Assembly: GCA_964404765.1 (NCBI GenBank)
Contig: CAYOLL010000096.1
Coordinates: 1 to 23,342, forward strand
From: CAYOLL01 sp964404765 [NCBI: uncultured Gemmatimonadota bacterium]
GTDB taxonomy: Bacteria; 4572-55
DNA: 23,342 bases
Reading direction: 5' to 3'
Made by a program: the position numbers and the translations under genes. Shown here one piece after another: positions 8,016 through 16,100 of the stretch. The notes under the pieces were generated by a model. That model ran no database searches and was not told where the DNA came from. It saw only the letters and a program-made list of their open reading frames with translations. The number at the start of each line of letters is the position of its first letter. Within the stretch, counting starts at the first letter, position 1.

Positions 8016-8070
8016 AACCGCATAGCGGTGGCATGTTCCGGATAAAGGCACATATCACCGCTATGCGGTT
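8016..8070. repeat. 15-bp perfect inverted repeat
   Basis: AACCGCATAGCGGTG (8016-8030) and CACCGCTATGCGGTT (8056-8070) are exact reverse complements separated by 25 bases. The right arm lies inside the open frame of the nuclease remnant (8026-8202); the left arm carries the in-frame TAG that closes it. This suggests insertion of a palindromic element, or an inverted partial copy, at the point of truncation. Confidence 0.75.
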
Positions 8071-8202
8071 TTGAACGAAAGTGAGCAGTTTTTTGCTTCC
8101 AAGTATAAGCTCTATCTGCCTTCGGAAAAGGAATTAGCCGAAGCCGTCAATCGGGAAAAATCGTTCATTCTGCGGGAGAGATGGCTGTTTTACGTTGAGT
8201 GA
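8026..8202 (+). pseudogene. C-terminal remnant of a DUF1016/YhcG-like nuclease
   Basis: The plus-strand frame ends at TGA 8200-8202 and encodes YAVLNESEQFFASKYKLYLP followed by SEKELAEAVNREKSFI. From memory this strongly resembles the C-terminal tail of YhcG/DUF1016 PD-(D/E)XK proteins (RYAV(L/M)NE...ASKY.LYLP(T/S)E.EL...). There is no start codon; upstream the frame meets a TAG at 8023-8025 within a palindrome, and no matching N-terminal part lies further upstream. I read it as the surviving end of a decayed gene. The family assignment needs a profile search. Confidence 0.6.
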
Positions 8203-8238
8203 TGCTATTTTTTGCCGTCAATGTGCCACGAACTGTTC

Positions 8239-8637
8239 TCAGCCTAAAAACAGGCGCCGTAATTCCGGGGTTGGGATGCGGCAGGATTCCTGTTTGCCGA
8301 ACCAGCGATAACGATTCCGCGCAATCCAGCGATAGACGGCATCGCGCATAAAGGGCGGCATAAGAATCCCGCCAAAGAAAATCGGCCAGGGCCACCGCAA
8401 CTGTTTGGCAATGCGCAGCGCCGCTGTCGAGTCGGTAAAGACACGTTCATTTTCGATTAAAACGATGCTTTCCAAATGGTCTGGGCGCAAATGATGGCGG
8501 CGCAGCAACTCGCGACCGAAGTCTGACTGCAAGGCGGCAAAACGAAACCGCTGCTGCGGGTCGCGCTCAATGATGAAATTGACGCTGCCATTGCACAGAT
8601 TACAAACGCCGTCAAACAGGATGATGGGGTTGGACAT
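8239..8637 (-). CDS. DCC-family (DUF393) thiol-disulfide oxidoreductase-like protein
   Basis: This 132-residue protein has the family-defining Asp-Cys-Cys arrangement near the N-terminus: LFDGVCNLCNGSVNFII, with D9, C12 and C15. It is followed by the typical core (FRFAALQSDFGRELL, SIVLIEN, VFTDSTAALRIAKQL) and a C-terminal YRWIARNRYRWFGKQESCRIPTPELRRLFL-like tail. DCC proteins have a thioredoxin-like fold and are predicted redox proteins; no substrate is established for this one. The ATG at 8637 has GAGG eight bases upstream and gives the normal family length; the frame is open further back but without a good start. It lies 154 bp downstream of the sugar-binding lipoprotein gene on the same strand. 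Confidence 0.92.
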   Translation of the reverse strand: MSNPIILFDGVCNLCNGSVNFIIERDPQQRFRFAALQSDFGRELLRRHHLRPDHLESIVLIENERVFTDSTAALRIAKQLRWPWPIFFGGILMPPFMRDAVYRWIARNRYRWFGKQESCRIPTPELRRLFLG

Positions 8638-8791
8638 TTGATCGACCTCTGCATCTATGATGGTCAAGCGTTCTTGTTGTTCAATATTTTTAGCCCGTTT
8701 TGACAAACGCGGCGGTCGATCTTTGTCGCTGATGATCGCATGGCAGGCTTATATTTGGGCGCTTGTTTGCCCGATGATTTTGAAATTCAGG

Positions 8792-10033
8792 TTACGGCGC
8801 GATGAACAGCGAACTCCATTGGCGGGCAACCATGTCCAAAGCTTCCGCCGGATCCTTGCCGTTCATCAGCACCAGTTGATATTGAACATTCAGCTCCCCC
8901 AGCAGTTTATGGCCGTCGGCAATAATCGGTCGGTTCCTCGCCGTCTGTATTTGTTCGTAAAAGCCTTGCAGGAGCGCATTTTTCTTAACATCCTCATCCA
9001 GGTAGGTTGATCGGCGGGTCGGCAGAAGATTGTTCTGCAAGGCAAACTCTTTTTGTTGGGCCGGCAAGCTGAGGTAATGAATGAAATTATAGGCGGCATC
9101 CGGACGAGAACAAGAAGCGCTGATGGCGTAGTTATGCCCGCCGACCGGAGAGCCGCTGCCGACGGGTCCTGCCGGGATTTTCGCAATTCCCAGATTACCC
9201 GGATCATGGCTAAACTGGAGACCGGTCAAAATATCGGCGGTGGCCCACGGCCCGCTGAAGATCATGGCAAATTTACCTTCTTTAAAGCCTTTGATGATAA
9301 ACTCATACTCATTGCTTTGCGAAATATCAGTTGTGGGCGGCACAACTTTATGCAGTCGGTTTAAATCCAGAACAAATTGCAGCGCCTGGACAGACTCCGG
9401 CGAGTTGATGACCACTTTGCCGTTCGACTGAATTAAATCGCCGCCAAAGCCCCAAATAAAAGGCAACAAATAATAGGCGTCACGATTGGAAAGCACGAAG
9501 CCATAACGCCCGTTCGCAAGATTGGTATGGGGTTTGGCTGCCTGAATCAACGCTTCAAATGTGGCCGGCGGCTCCGGAACCATCCGTTTATTGTACAGCA
9601 GCGCCAGGCAATCGGTGACTTGCGGCAGGCCCCAGATTTTGCCCTGATATTGACAGCTTTTAAAGGGCGCTTCCAGAAAATCGACCCGATCTCCCTGATT
9701 GATTCGCACATCTAAGGACTGCAAAAAACCGGATTTGACAAACGCCGGCAGCCAGGTAATCTCGCAGCGAAAAATATCCGGCAGATGTTTTTCTTTGCCG
9801 GCCGCGTTAATTTTGTCAAATGCCTGCCAAAAGTCAACCGCCGTCAACTTAATCTGCACATCGGGGTTACTGGCTTCGTAGCGGCGCACCAATTCTTCCA
9901 GCGTCTTTGTTTCCTGGACATTATGGGTGTGCCAGAACTCCAAAACGGTGACCGGTTTCTGGTCGGTTTTTCCGCAAGATGCGCCCAATAACAAGCCGCA
10001 CACCATCAAACACAATATGAGTTGCTTTTGCAT
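8792..10033 (-). CDS. ABC-type sugar-binding lipoprotein, orphan
   Basis: This 413-residue family 1 (MalE/UgpB-like) extracellular solute-binding protein probably binds a sugar or oligosaccharide in the periplasm. Features are an N-terminal lipoprotein-type signal (MQKQLILCLMVCGLLLGASC, Cys20), VLEFWHTH, EELVRRYEASNPDVQI, a KIWGLP...LALLYNK segment, and the C-terminal GKFAMIFSGPWA and GGHNYAIS motifs. Two starts are credible. The ATG at 10033 has AAGGA six bases upstream and a compact signal peptide. The ATG at 10072 overlaps the phosphatase stop as ATGA, with GGAGG just before it, which would couple translation. No permease or ATPase gene lies nearby, so it may serve a distant transporter or act as a ligand sensor with the adjacent phosphatase (inference). 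Confidence 0.93.
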   Translation of the reverse strand: MQKQLILCLMVCGLLLGASCGKTDQKPVTVLEFWHTHNVQETKTLEELVRRYEASNPDVQIKLTAVDFWQAFDKINAAGKEKHLPDIFRCEITWLPAFVKSGFLQSLDVRINQGDRVDFLEAPFKSCQYQGKIWGLPQVTDCLALLYNKRMVPEPPATFEALIQAAKPHTNLANGRYGFVLSNRDAYYLLPFIWGFGGDLIQSNGKVVINSPESVQALQFVLDLNRLHKVVPPTTDISQSNEYEFIIKGFKEGKFAMIFSGPWATADILTGLQFSHDPGNLGIAKIPAGPVGSGSPVGGHNYAISASCSRPDAAYNFIHYLSLPAQQKEFALQNNLLPTRRSTYLDEDVKKNALLQGFYEQIQTARNRPIIADGHKLLGELNVQYQLVLMNGKDPAEALDMVARQWSSLFIAP

Positions 10034-10068
10034 TCGGAATCCTTTCATTGGTTCGCTGCAAGCGCTTT

Positions 10069-11754
10069 TCATAAGACCTCCACCACAATCATCGTTACAT
10101 CGTCGAATTGCTGGCCGTCACCGGCAAAAGCGTGCAGCGCCTCCTTGACTTGCTGAATGATGGCTTTGGGCGGCTGTTCGGCAATCGTCAGCAACAATTG
10201 GCGCAGCCGTTCATCGCCGTAGGCTTCCTGTTCCGGATTGGTCGCTTCGGTCAGGCCGTCGGTGTAAAAAACAAGCTTGTCGCCCTTTAAGAGACGGTAG
10301 GGCATTTCCTCAATTTTTTCAGCAAAATCGGCGGTCTTGGTCAGGCCCAGGGCCAGCCCGGCCGGTTCCAGCGGCAGCAGTTGACCTTCGCGCAGCAGCA
10401 ACACCGGTTCGTGACCGGCGCGGGTTAGTTCCAGCATCCGCCATTTTATGTCAATCACCGCATAAGCCAGGCTGACAAACTGGGAGCGATCCCAATTATG
10501 GTAGATGACATCGTTGGCGTCCATCAACATTCGCTTGGGCGAACGCATCATGCGGGCCAGCGTCTGAAAAATCCCCTTGAGCTCGGCCATGTGAAAAGCT
10601 GCGCCGATGCCCTTGCCCGATACGTCGGCAATGATAAAGCCGGTGCGGTCGCCGCCCAACGGAATGATGTCGAAATAGTCGCCGCCCACATCCATGGCCG
10701 GCATAGACAGCGTGGCGATTTCCAAGCCGGGCGCTTCCGGAGTTTGGCTGGGCAGCAGGCTCATCTGCACTTCGTGGGCCAGTTCCATTTCGCGGGCCAG
10801 GCGCTGACGCTCATGCTTGTCGGTCGTATCTTCCAGCAGGATAACGATGGCTTCCGGGCGGCGCTCGGCTTTGCTGAAGAGGAGCCGAAAGCCCTCCTGC
10901 AACATCTTCAGCAGCGTAATTTTAGCGACCAGAAAAACGACCCGGCCATCCGGGCGGGTATACCAAAACTCCAGCTCTTCAAGCTGCGACTGATGCGCAT
11001 ATACTCGCTCAATGGCAGCCGACAGACCGATTTCATCGGCGTTAGAAAAATAGCGGGTTAAGGGCAGGCTATGATTTAGCGCAATTTCTTCCAGGCCCAG
11101 GATCGTCCGGGCCGGATCATTGGCCAGCATCGCGCCTTGTCGAGTCAGGATAAACATGCCGACCGGCAGATTTTCCACGATGCCTTTGGCGTAGTTGGAA
11201 GCCAGGGTAAACAACATACTCATCATCAATTCATTGGAGACCAAATGCGCCCCGGTCAGCAATAGTTTGAGCTCCTTTTCGCTAAAGGCATCGGCCTGAA
11301 AGGAATTGACATTCAGGATGATATGCTGAAAGGCACGGTTATGGGTGCTGAGTTTGTCTTCCAGGTCCACTTCCGTATTGATTGGCAGAAATACGACGGT
11401 TCGATAGCCGGTTTTTTCAAAGATATCACGCAGCAAGGGTTGCTCGCATTGTTCGGCATCCAGCGAGTACAGGGCTTTCTGATCGCTATACGCCTTTGTC
11501 ACCGCGGCGGCGGCCCACAACGGCAGGCCATTGCTCAGCAGCGCCGGATCAAAGTCGAAGATAAACTCGCGCTGCCACTCTTTGGCATCCGCGGCCAAAA
11601 AAGCCAGGCTGTCGGCATTAAACATTTTGCGCAAATAGCGATACAGCCGCTCGATCATCTTCTCGCTGTCGAACAGGGCGGAGAAATCGCTTTCGGCCAA
11701 AAATTGATTGACGGTCTTTTCGGCTTCGCCGTTTTCTTTTTCAGCAGGCTTCAT
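10069..11754 (-). CDS. GAF-PAS-SpoIIE (PP2C-type) serine phosphatase
   Basis: A 561-residue cytoplasmic signalling phosphatase of the RsbU/SpoIIE type. An N-terminal GAF-like sensor (about 28-180) is followed by a PAS domain (about 190-320, starting VENLPVGMFILT), a linker helix REMELAHEVQMSLLPS and a PP2C domain. The metal-binding residues are present: D359 in DVGGDYFD (355-362), D377 in DVSGKGIGAAF, YTDGLTEA and FDDVTMIVV at the end (550-558). Such enzymes usually dephosphorylate an anti-sigma-factor antagonist, but no STAS protein or HATPase kinase gene is visible here. AAAGGA precedes the ATG at 11754. A sigma-70 promoter lies at 11832-11860, divergent from the cyclase gene. The sugar-binding lipoprotein gene follows directly and may overlap. 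Confidence 0.95.
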   Translation of the reverse strand: MKPAEKENGEAEKTVNQFLAESDFSALFDSEKMIERLYRYLRKMFNADSLAFLAADAKEWQREFIFDFDPALLSNGLPLWAAAAVTKAYSDQKALYSLDAEQCEQPLLRDIFEKTGYRTVVFLPINTEVDLEDKLSTHNRAFQHIILNVNSFQADAFSEKELKLLLTGAHLVSNELMMSMLFTLASNYAKGIVENLPVGMFILTRQGAMLANDPARTILGLEEIALNHSLPLTRYFSNADEIGLSAAIERVYAHQSQLEELEFWYTRPDGRVVFLVAKITLLKMLQEGFRLLFSKAERRPEAIVILLEDTTDKHERQRLAREMELAHEVQMSLLPSQTPEAPGLEIATLSMPAMDVGGDYFDIIPLGGDRTGFIIADVSGKGIGAAFHMAELKGIFQTLARMMRSPKRMLMDANDVIYHNWDRSQFVSLAYAVIDIKWRMLELTRAGHEPVLLLREGQLLPLEPAGLALGLTKTADFAEKIEEMPYRLLKGDKLVFYTDGLTEATNPEQEAYGDERLRQLLLTIAEQPPKAIIQQVKEALHAFAGDGQQFDDVTMIVVEVL

Positions 11755-11831
11755 GGATGTCCTTTCGAGTTTTAAAGCTTCTCATGGTAAATTTTTGGAC
11801 GCGCCATCTGCAATGCGCAATTCCACAGTTC

Positions 11832-11860
11832 AAAATAACAAAAGCTCGCTCGACTGTCAA
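11832..11860 (-). promoter_or_regulatory. Sigma-70 promoter for the phosphatase operon
   Basis: On the minus strand, TTGACA (11860-11855), a 17-base spacer and TATTTT (11837-11832). The predicted start is near 11825, a leader of about 70 bases. One arm of an 11-bp inverted repeat (11867-11877) lies just upstream of the -35. Confidence 0.7.
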
Positions 11861-11866
11861 GTCAAG

Positions 11867-11964
11867 AGGGCTTTGGTCACTTTTTAATAATGTTTAGGGT
11901 CAGTGTCGGCAACGCAAGACCGGGCGGAGCTTAAAATTTATTGACAAACATCAACCAAAGCCCT
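11867..11964. promoter_or_regulatory. Inverted repeat spanning two divergent promoters (candidate operator pair)
   Basis: AGGGCTTTGGT (11867-11877) and ACCAAAGCCCT (11954-11964) are perfect reverse complements about 87 bp apart, centre to centre. The first arm sits 6 bp upstream of the minus-strand -35; the second fills most of the -35/-10 spacer of the plus-strand promoter and touches its -10. A regulator bound at both could control the two divergent operons together. No regulator is identified. Confidence 0.5.
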
Positions 11965-11969
11965 ATTAT
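11941..11969 (+). promoter_or_regulatory. Sigma-70 promoter for the cyclase operon
   Basis: TTGACA (11941-11946), a 17-base spacer and TATTAT (11964-11969). The start would be near 11976, about 54 bases before the ATG at 12030. The spacer contains one arm of the inverted repeat described at 11867-11964. Confidence 0.8.
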
Positions 11970-12029
11970 CAACAGGCAAATTATCCCTTTCAAACATCTT
12001 ATCTACAAGGTTACCTTCAAGCTGGTTTT

Positions 12030-15000
12030 ATGAGAAATTTACTGCCTCATTTTATCCAGGAACAGTATCTCCGCAAAAACTACGAAGGACAATTTTCGGC
12101 GCATACGCTTTTCATTGACATTTCCGGTTTTACGAACATGACGGAAACGCTGATGCAGCGTGGAGATGTAGGCGCAGAAATTCTTTCAGCCATCCTCAAT
12201 AAAATCTACAATCCGATTCTTGATGTCATTTATAAGCGCGGCGGCTTTGTTTCTACATTTGCCGGCGACGGCTTTACGGTTATTTTTCCCCAAACATCGG
12301 GGAGTTCCGCTGAAGTTCGGAGTTGTTTGTATGCGCTATTTTCGGCCCGAAAAGTTCAGGCGACATTTAGACGGCACGGCAAGCAAAAAACTCGTTTTGG
12401 CGATTTTCAACTGAACGTAAAAGTCGGTCTTTCGTGGGGATCGGTCGAGTGGGGCATTGTCGGTGACGAAAGCAATCGGATGTATTTTTTCCGTGGGGAG
12501 GCGATTGACAATTGTGCCCGATCTGAGCATCAGGCCGGCGAAGGCGACATCGTTTTGGATGATCGTATTTGGTCACAAATTGTGCAACAACCGATCCTTT
12601 TGGAGAGCCTGACACCGGGGTATTATCGTCTGATTAAAACGCCTTTCGACACCGAGCCCATTGAGCGTCGGAAACCGCAAACCGGCAGTCAGGCCTTAAA
12701 AGAGCTGCGGTCCAGACGAAGCCCGATTCGCCCGGCAGTTGTGCGCTGTTTCATACCCAAATCTGTTATAGAATTTAAACAGGCCGGTGAGTTCCGTAAT
12801 GCCGTATCGGTTTTTATCGCCATTCAGGGCCTTTCCACCACTGCGGATATTGATGCTTTTGTCGCGCTGTTGAACGAGCAGAAGCGGCATTTTTCCGGTT
12901 ATTTTAACAAAATCGATTTTGGCGATAAAGGCGGCATTGCCCTGCTCGTTTTTGGCGCGCCGATATCCTACGAAGATAATGTAGATCGTGCGCTTGGCTT
13001 TGTTTTGGCCGCAAAAAAAGGCAGCGCGGCCCATCCATCGCTTAAAATCCGCATCGGCGTAACATACGGCACCGTCTATGCCGGGATCATCGGTGGGAAA
13101 AAGCGCTGTGAATATACGATCATCGGCGACATTGTCAATCTATCGGCCCGCATGGCGATGCAGGCCGAGCACGGCGACATCTGGCTATCCGAAAATGTCC
13201 GCAAACATGCCGGTGACCGCTATCTGATCGAATTCATCAATAATTTGGGATTTAAAGGCAAAAAAGGTAAAATTCCGGTCTATCGGCTCGTCAATTTTAA
13301 GGACGCCAAGCAACGATTATACGAGGGGGAAATGGTTGGCCGCCGGGTCGAGCTTAAACAGTTGCTTGATTTTGCCGCCCCGATTTTTAACAGCCGGCTT
13401 GCCGGCATGGCCTGTATTTGCGGTGAAGCCGGTATGGGCAAAACACGGCTGGCTTATGCCGTGCGAGAGGAATTGACCGCCGCTTCCAGCGTGATTTGGT
13501 TAGACTGCCCGGCCGATCAAATTTTGCGTAAACCTTTTAATCCATTTAACCACTTTTTACGGAATTATTTTGAGCAATCATCGGAAAAAAGTCCGGGCGA
13601 AAATAAAGCAGCCTTTGAGCGGATTTATGGGCGGTTATTAAGTGAAATTGCCCGGATTGGCTTGCGTGGCTCGGTATCGCCCCTGTCGGATCTGATAGCC
13701 GGGCTAAGCCGGACGCAGTCGGTTCTGGGGGCCTTGCTGGGTCTGTATTGGCCAGGCTCGTTGTATGCCCAGTTAGATGCCAAAGGGAAATATGAAAACA
13801 CTCTGACGGCGCTCAAGACATTTATTCTATCGCTGACTTGTTTTGGCCCGGTTGTCTTGCAGTTGGATGATGTGCATTGGATTGATAGTGATTCCAAACA
13901 ATTTTTGACGATTTTGGCCCGTAATATTGAAAAATACCCGCTTTTTATTTTGACTACCATGCGCTATGCCGATGACGGCAGCCGACCACAAATTGAGCTG
14001 CCGGAAATTCCGACCGTTACCGTTGATTTGAGCGTTTTGTCCGGCGCCGATGTGCGTTTGATGGCCGAGAAGCAACTCCAGTGCCCCATTACCGACGAAC
14101 TCAATGAATTGCTATGGCATAGAAGTCAGGCCAATCCCTTTTATGTCCAACAATTTTTGCATTACTTTCGCGAAAATCATCTGCTCAAAAAAAACGGCGG
14201 ATGCTGGCACTTGCAGACAACTCGGCTGGAGCTGCCGACGACGATTCACTCCATCTTGATTGCGCGCATTGACCGGCTGACCCAGCAAGTTAAGGAAGTC
14301 GTCAAAGCCGCTGCGGTGATTGGCCGCGAGTTTGAAGTACGCGTTCTGTCCAACATGCTAAATCAGGAAATCGGGCAAGATGTTTACACTGCGGAACGCG
14401 AGCAAATCTGGACCATCGTAACAGAGTTGCAGTGCATGTTTAAGCACGCCCTGCTAAGGGATTGCGCCTATCAAATGCAATTAGAATCGCGGCGGCGTGA
14501 ACTGCATCGGCTGGCTGCAGAGACGATTGCGCGGCTGTATGCCGAAAATCCGGGCGATAAATATGCCGATCTGGCCTTGCATTATGAAAAAGCCGAATTG
14601 ATCGACCTGGCGTTGACTAATCTGGAAAAAGCCGGTGATCTGGCAAAAGCATCTTATAAAAACAATCAGGCGCTTCAATTCTATGACCGCTTTTTGAAGC
14701 TGCTGCCACTCGCCCAAATGAACCAGCGCGACCGCTTGCGCAAGCATATCGAAACACTTCTCAATCACGGCCAAATTGAGGAACTGATTGGCGTCTGGGA
14801 TCAGGCGGAAAAAACATTCCGTGAGGCTCTGGAAACTTCGCAGCAGTCCAATAACAAGCCGCTGACGGCCAAATCTTTTGGCTGTCTCGGCCAATTATTG
14901 CGTCAAAAAGGTCAACATGCGGAGGCGCTGGAATGTTATCAGCATCAATTACAATTGTCGCTCAAGGCAGGTCAAAAATCCGACTTGGCAGGCGCATATC

Positions 15001-16076
15001 GCAACCTGGGCGCCCTTTATCTCAGCCAGAGCAACCCTAACGCCGCCATTGAGTATTTGGAAAAAGGGTTGGCGATTGCCGAGGCATGTGAAGACAAAAA
15101 CAACATCTCCAAAATTGTCAATGACATGGGCATTGTGCACGAATTGCGCGGGGATTATGACAGTGCGGTGAATGCCTATGAGCGCCGCCTGACTATTTGT
15201 CGGGAATTGAATGATAAACGAAACATTTCCATTATTACTGCAAACATCGGGGTGCTGCATTATAGCCGGGGCAGTTTTGATTTGGCCATGCGCTGTTTTC
15301 AGGAAGCGTTAAGTCTGAGCGAGGAAATCGGCGACAAAATGGTGAATTCCTTTGCTGTCGGCAATATGGGCGCTATTTTAGCCGAGCACGGCAAATTTGA
15401 CGAAGCGATGAGTTGCTTCCAAAAAAAGCTGGCCTTAAGCGAAGAGCTTGGCGACCAAAATGAAGTTGCCGCTGCCTTTTTAAACATGGGTCATATCTAC
15501 AAAGATACCGGACAGTTGAAAGATGCGATGGGCAGCTTTGAAAAAGCGAGGCTGTTGTTTGAAAAAATAAACGGAACGCTTTTTTTGTCCGCCACTTATG
15601 CCGAAATTGGCGATATTTATATGGAATCAAAAGCGTTTGATTTCGCCGCAGAGTTTTATGATCGGGCAATTGAAATCGCCAGCGGATTAGAAAGCAAATA
15701 TTTTTTGGCCGACTATTTTTTGCGCAAAGCAGAGCTATTCATTTTGACTATGAAAACGGATCAGGCCGAGCTTCAGCATCAGGCCGGAACTAAGCTGGCC
15801 GAAGCGCTAAGCAACCAGGCATTCTTGTTTAAAAGCAAGTTGATCGCCGCGCAACTAAAGTTTCAATATGGCGATAGCGCGACGGCTACGCAGATGTTGA
15901 ACGAGATATTAAAGGATTTGTCCCAAGCCGCCGATATCGCGCAAACGTATTACACGCTTTGGCGGATCACCGGCCAGGAATACGACCGGTCCGAAGCCTT
16001 AGTGCACTATCAGGCTTTGTATCAGGAAGTTCCGCGCTATGAGTACTTAAAGCATTTGAAGGAACTGGCCGGGTAA
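12030..16076 (+). CDS. Soluble adenylyl cyclase-like protein: two cyclase domains, STAND ATPase, TPRs
   Basis: This 1348-residue protein has the layout of animal soluble adenylyl cyclase (ADCY10) and its bacterial relatives. Cyclase domain 1 (about 20-190) has both metal Asp positions, D30 in LFIDISGFTNMTE and D80 in FAGDGF. Cyclase domain 2 (about 245-425) lacks the first metal Asp (VFIAIQGL, 261-268) but keeps an FxDKG-type lysine (K300, in FGDKGGIALLVFGAP) and CEYTIIGDIVNLSARM, as expected of the second half of a pseudo-heterodimer. Next is a VGR box (436-438), Walker A GEAGMGKT (465-472), Walker B VVLQLDDVHW (D613, D614) and a STAND-type ATPase. At least seven TPRs fill about 860-1330. 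It probably makes cAMP, gated by the ATPase; activity is untested. The start has only a weak AAGG upstream. The sigma-54 activator gene follows 24 bp later. Confidence 0.93.
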   Translation: MRNLLPHFIQEQYLRKNYEGQFSAHTLFIDISGFTNMTETLMQRGDVGAEILSAILNKIYNPILDVIYKRGGFVSTFAGDGFTVIFPQTSGSSAEVRSCLYALFSARKVQATFRRHGKQKTRFGDFQLNVKVGLSWGSVEWGIVGDESNRMYFFRGEAIDNCARSEHQAGEGDIVLDDRIWSQIVQQPILLESLTPGYYRLIKTPFDTEPIERRKPQTGSQALKELRSRRSPIRPAVVRCFIPKSVIEFKQAGEFRNAVSVFIAIQGLSTTADIDAFVALLNEQKRHFSGYFNKIDFGDKGGIALLVFGAPISYEDNVDRALGFVLAAKKGSAAHPSLKIRIGVTYGTVYAGIIGGKKRCEYTIIGDIVNLSARMAMQAEHGDIWLSENVRKHAGDRYLIEFINNLGFKGKKGKIPVYRLVNFKDAKQRLYEGEMVGRRVELKQLLDFAAPIFNSRLAGMACICGEAGMGKTRLAYAVREELTAASSVIWLDCPADQILRKPFNPFNHFLRNYFEQSSEKSPGENKAAFERIYGRLLSEIARIGLRGSVSPLSDLIAGLSRTQSVLGALLGLYWPGSLYAQLDAKGKYENTLTALKTFILSLTCFGPVVLQLDDVHWIDSDSKQFLTILARNIEKYPLFILTTMRYADDGSRPQIELPEIPTVTVDLSVLSGADVRLMAEKQLQCPITDELNELLWHRSQANPFYVQQFLHYFRENHLLKKNGGCWHLQTTRLELPTTIHSILIARIDRLTQQVKEVVKAAAVIGREFEVRVLSNMLNQEIGQDVYTAEREQIWTIVTELQCMFKHALLRDCAYQMQLESRRRELHRLAAETIARLYAENPGDKYADLALHYEKAELIDLALTNLEKAGDLAKASYKNNQALQFYDRFLKLLPLAQMNQRDRLRKHIETLLNHGQIEELIGVWDQAEKTFREALETSQQSNNKPLTAKSFGCLGQLLRQKGQHAEALECYQHQLQLSLKAGQKSDLAGAYRNLGALYLSQSNPNAAIEYLEKGLAIAEACEDKNNISKIVNDMGIVHELRGDYDSAVNAYERRLTICRELNDKRNISIITANIGVLHYSRGSFDLAMRCFQEALSLSEEIGDKMVNSFAVGNMGAILAEHGKFDEAMSCFQKKLALSEELGDQNEVAAAFLNMGHIYKDTGQLKDAMGSFEKARLLFEKINGTLFLSATYAEIGDIYMESKAFDFAAEFYDRAIEIASGLESKYFLADYFLRKAELFILTMKTDQAELQHQAGTKLAEALSNQAFLFKSKLIAAQLKFQYGDSATATQMLNEILKDLSQAADIAQTYYTLWRITGQEYDRSEALVHYQALYQEVPRYEYLKHLKELAG

Positions 16077-16100
16077 AACGTTAAGGATCGTGAGATTTAT

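Noticed and set aside
7704-8051. 115-codon minus-strand frame between the Rpn gene and the nuclease remnant
   Set aside because: It contains several palindromic repeats in its coding sequence, has no domain, and has an amino-acid make-up unlike a folded protein.
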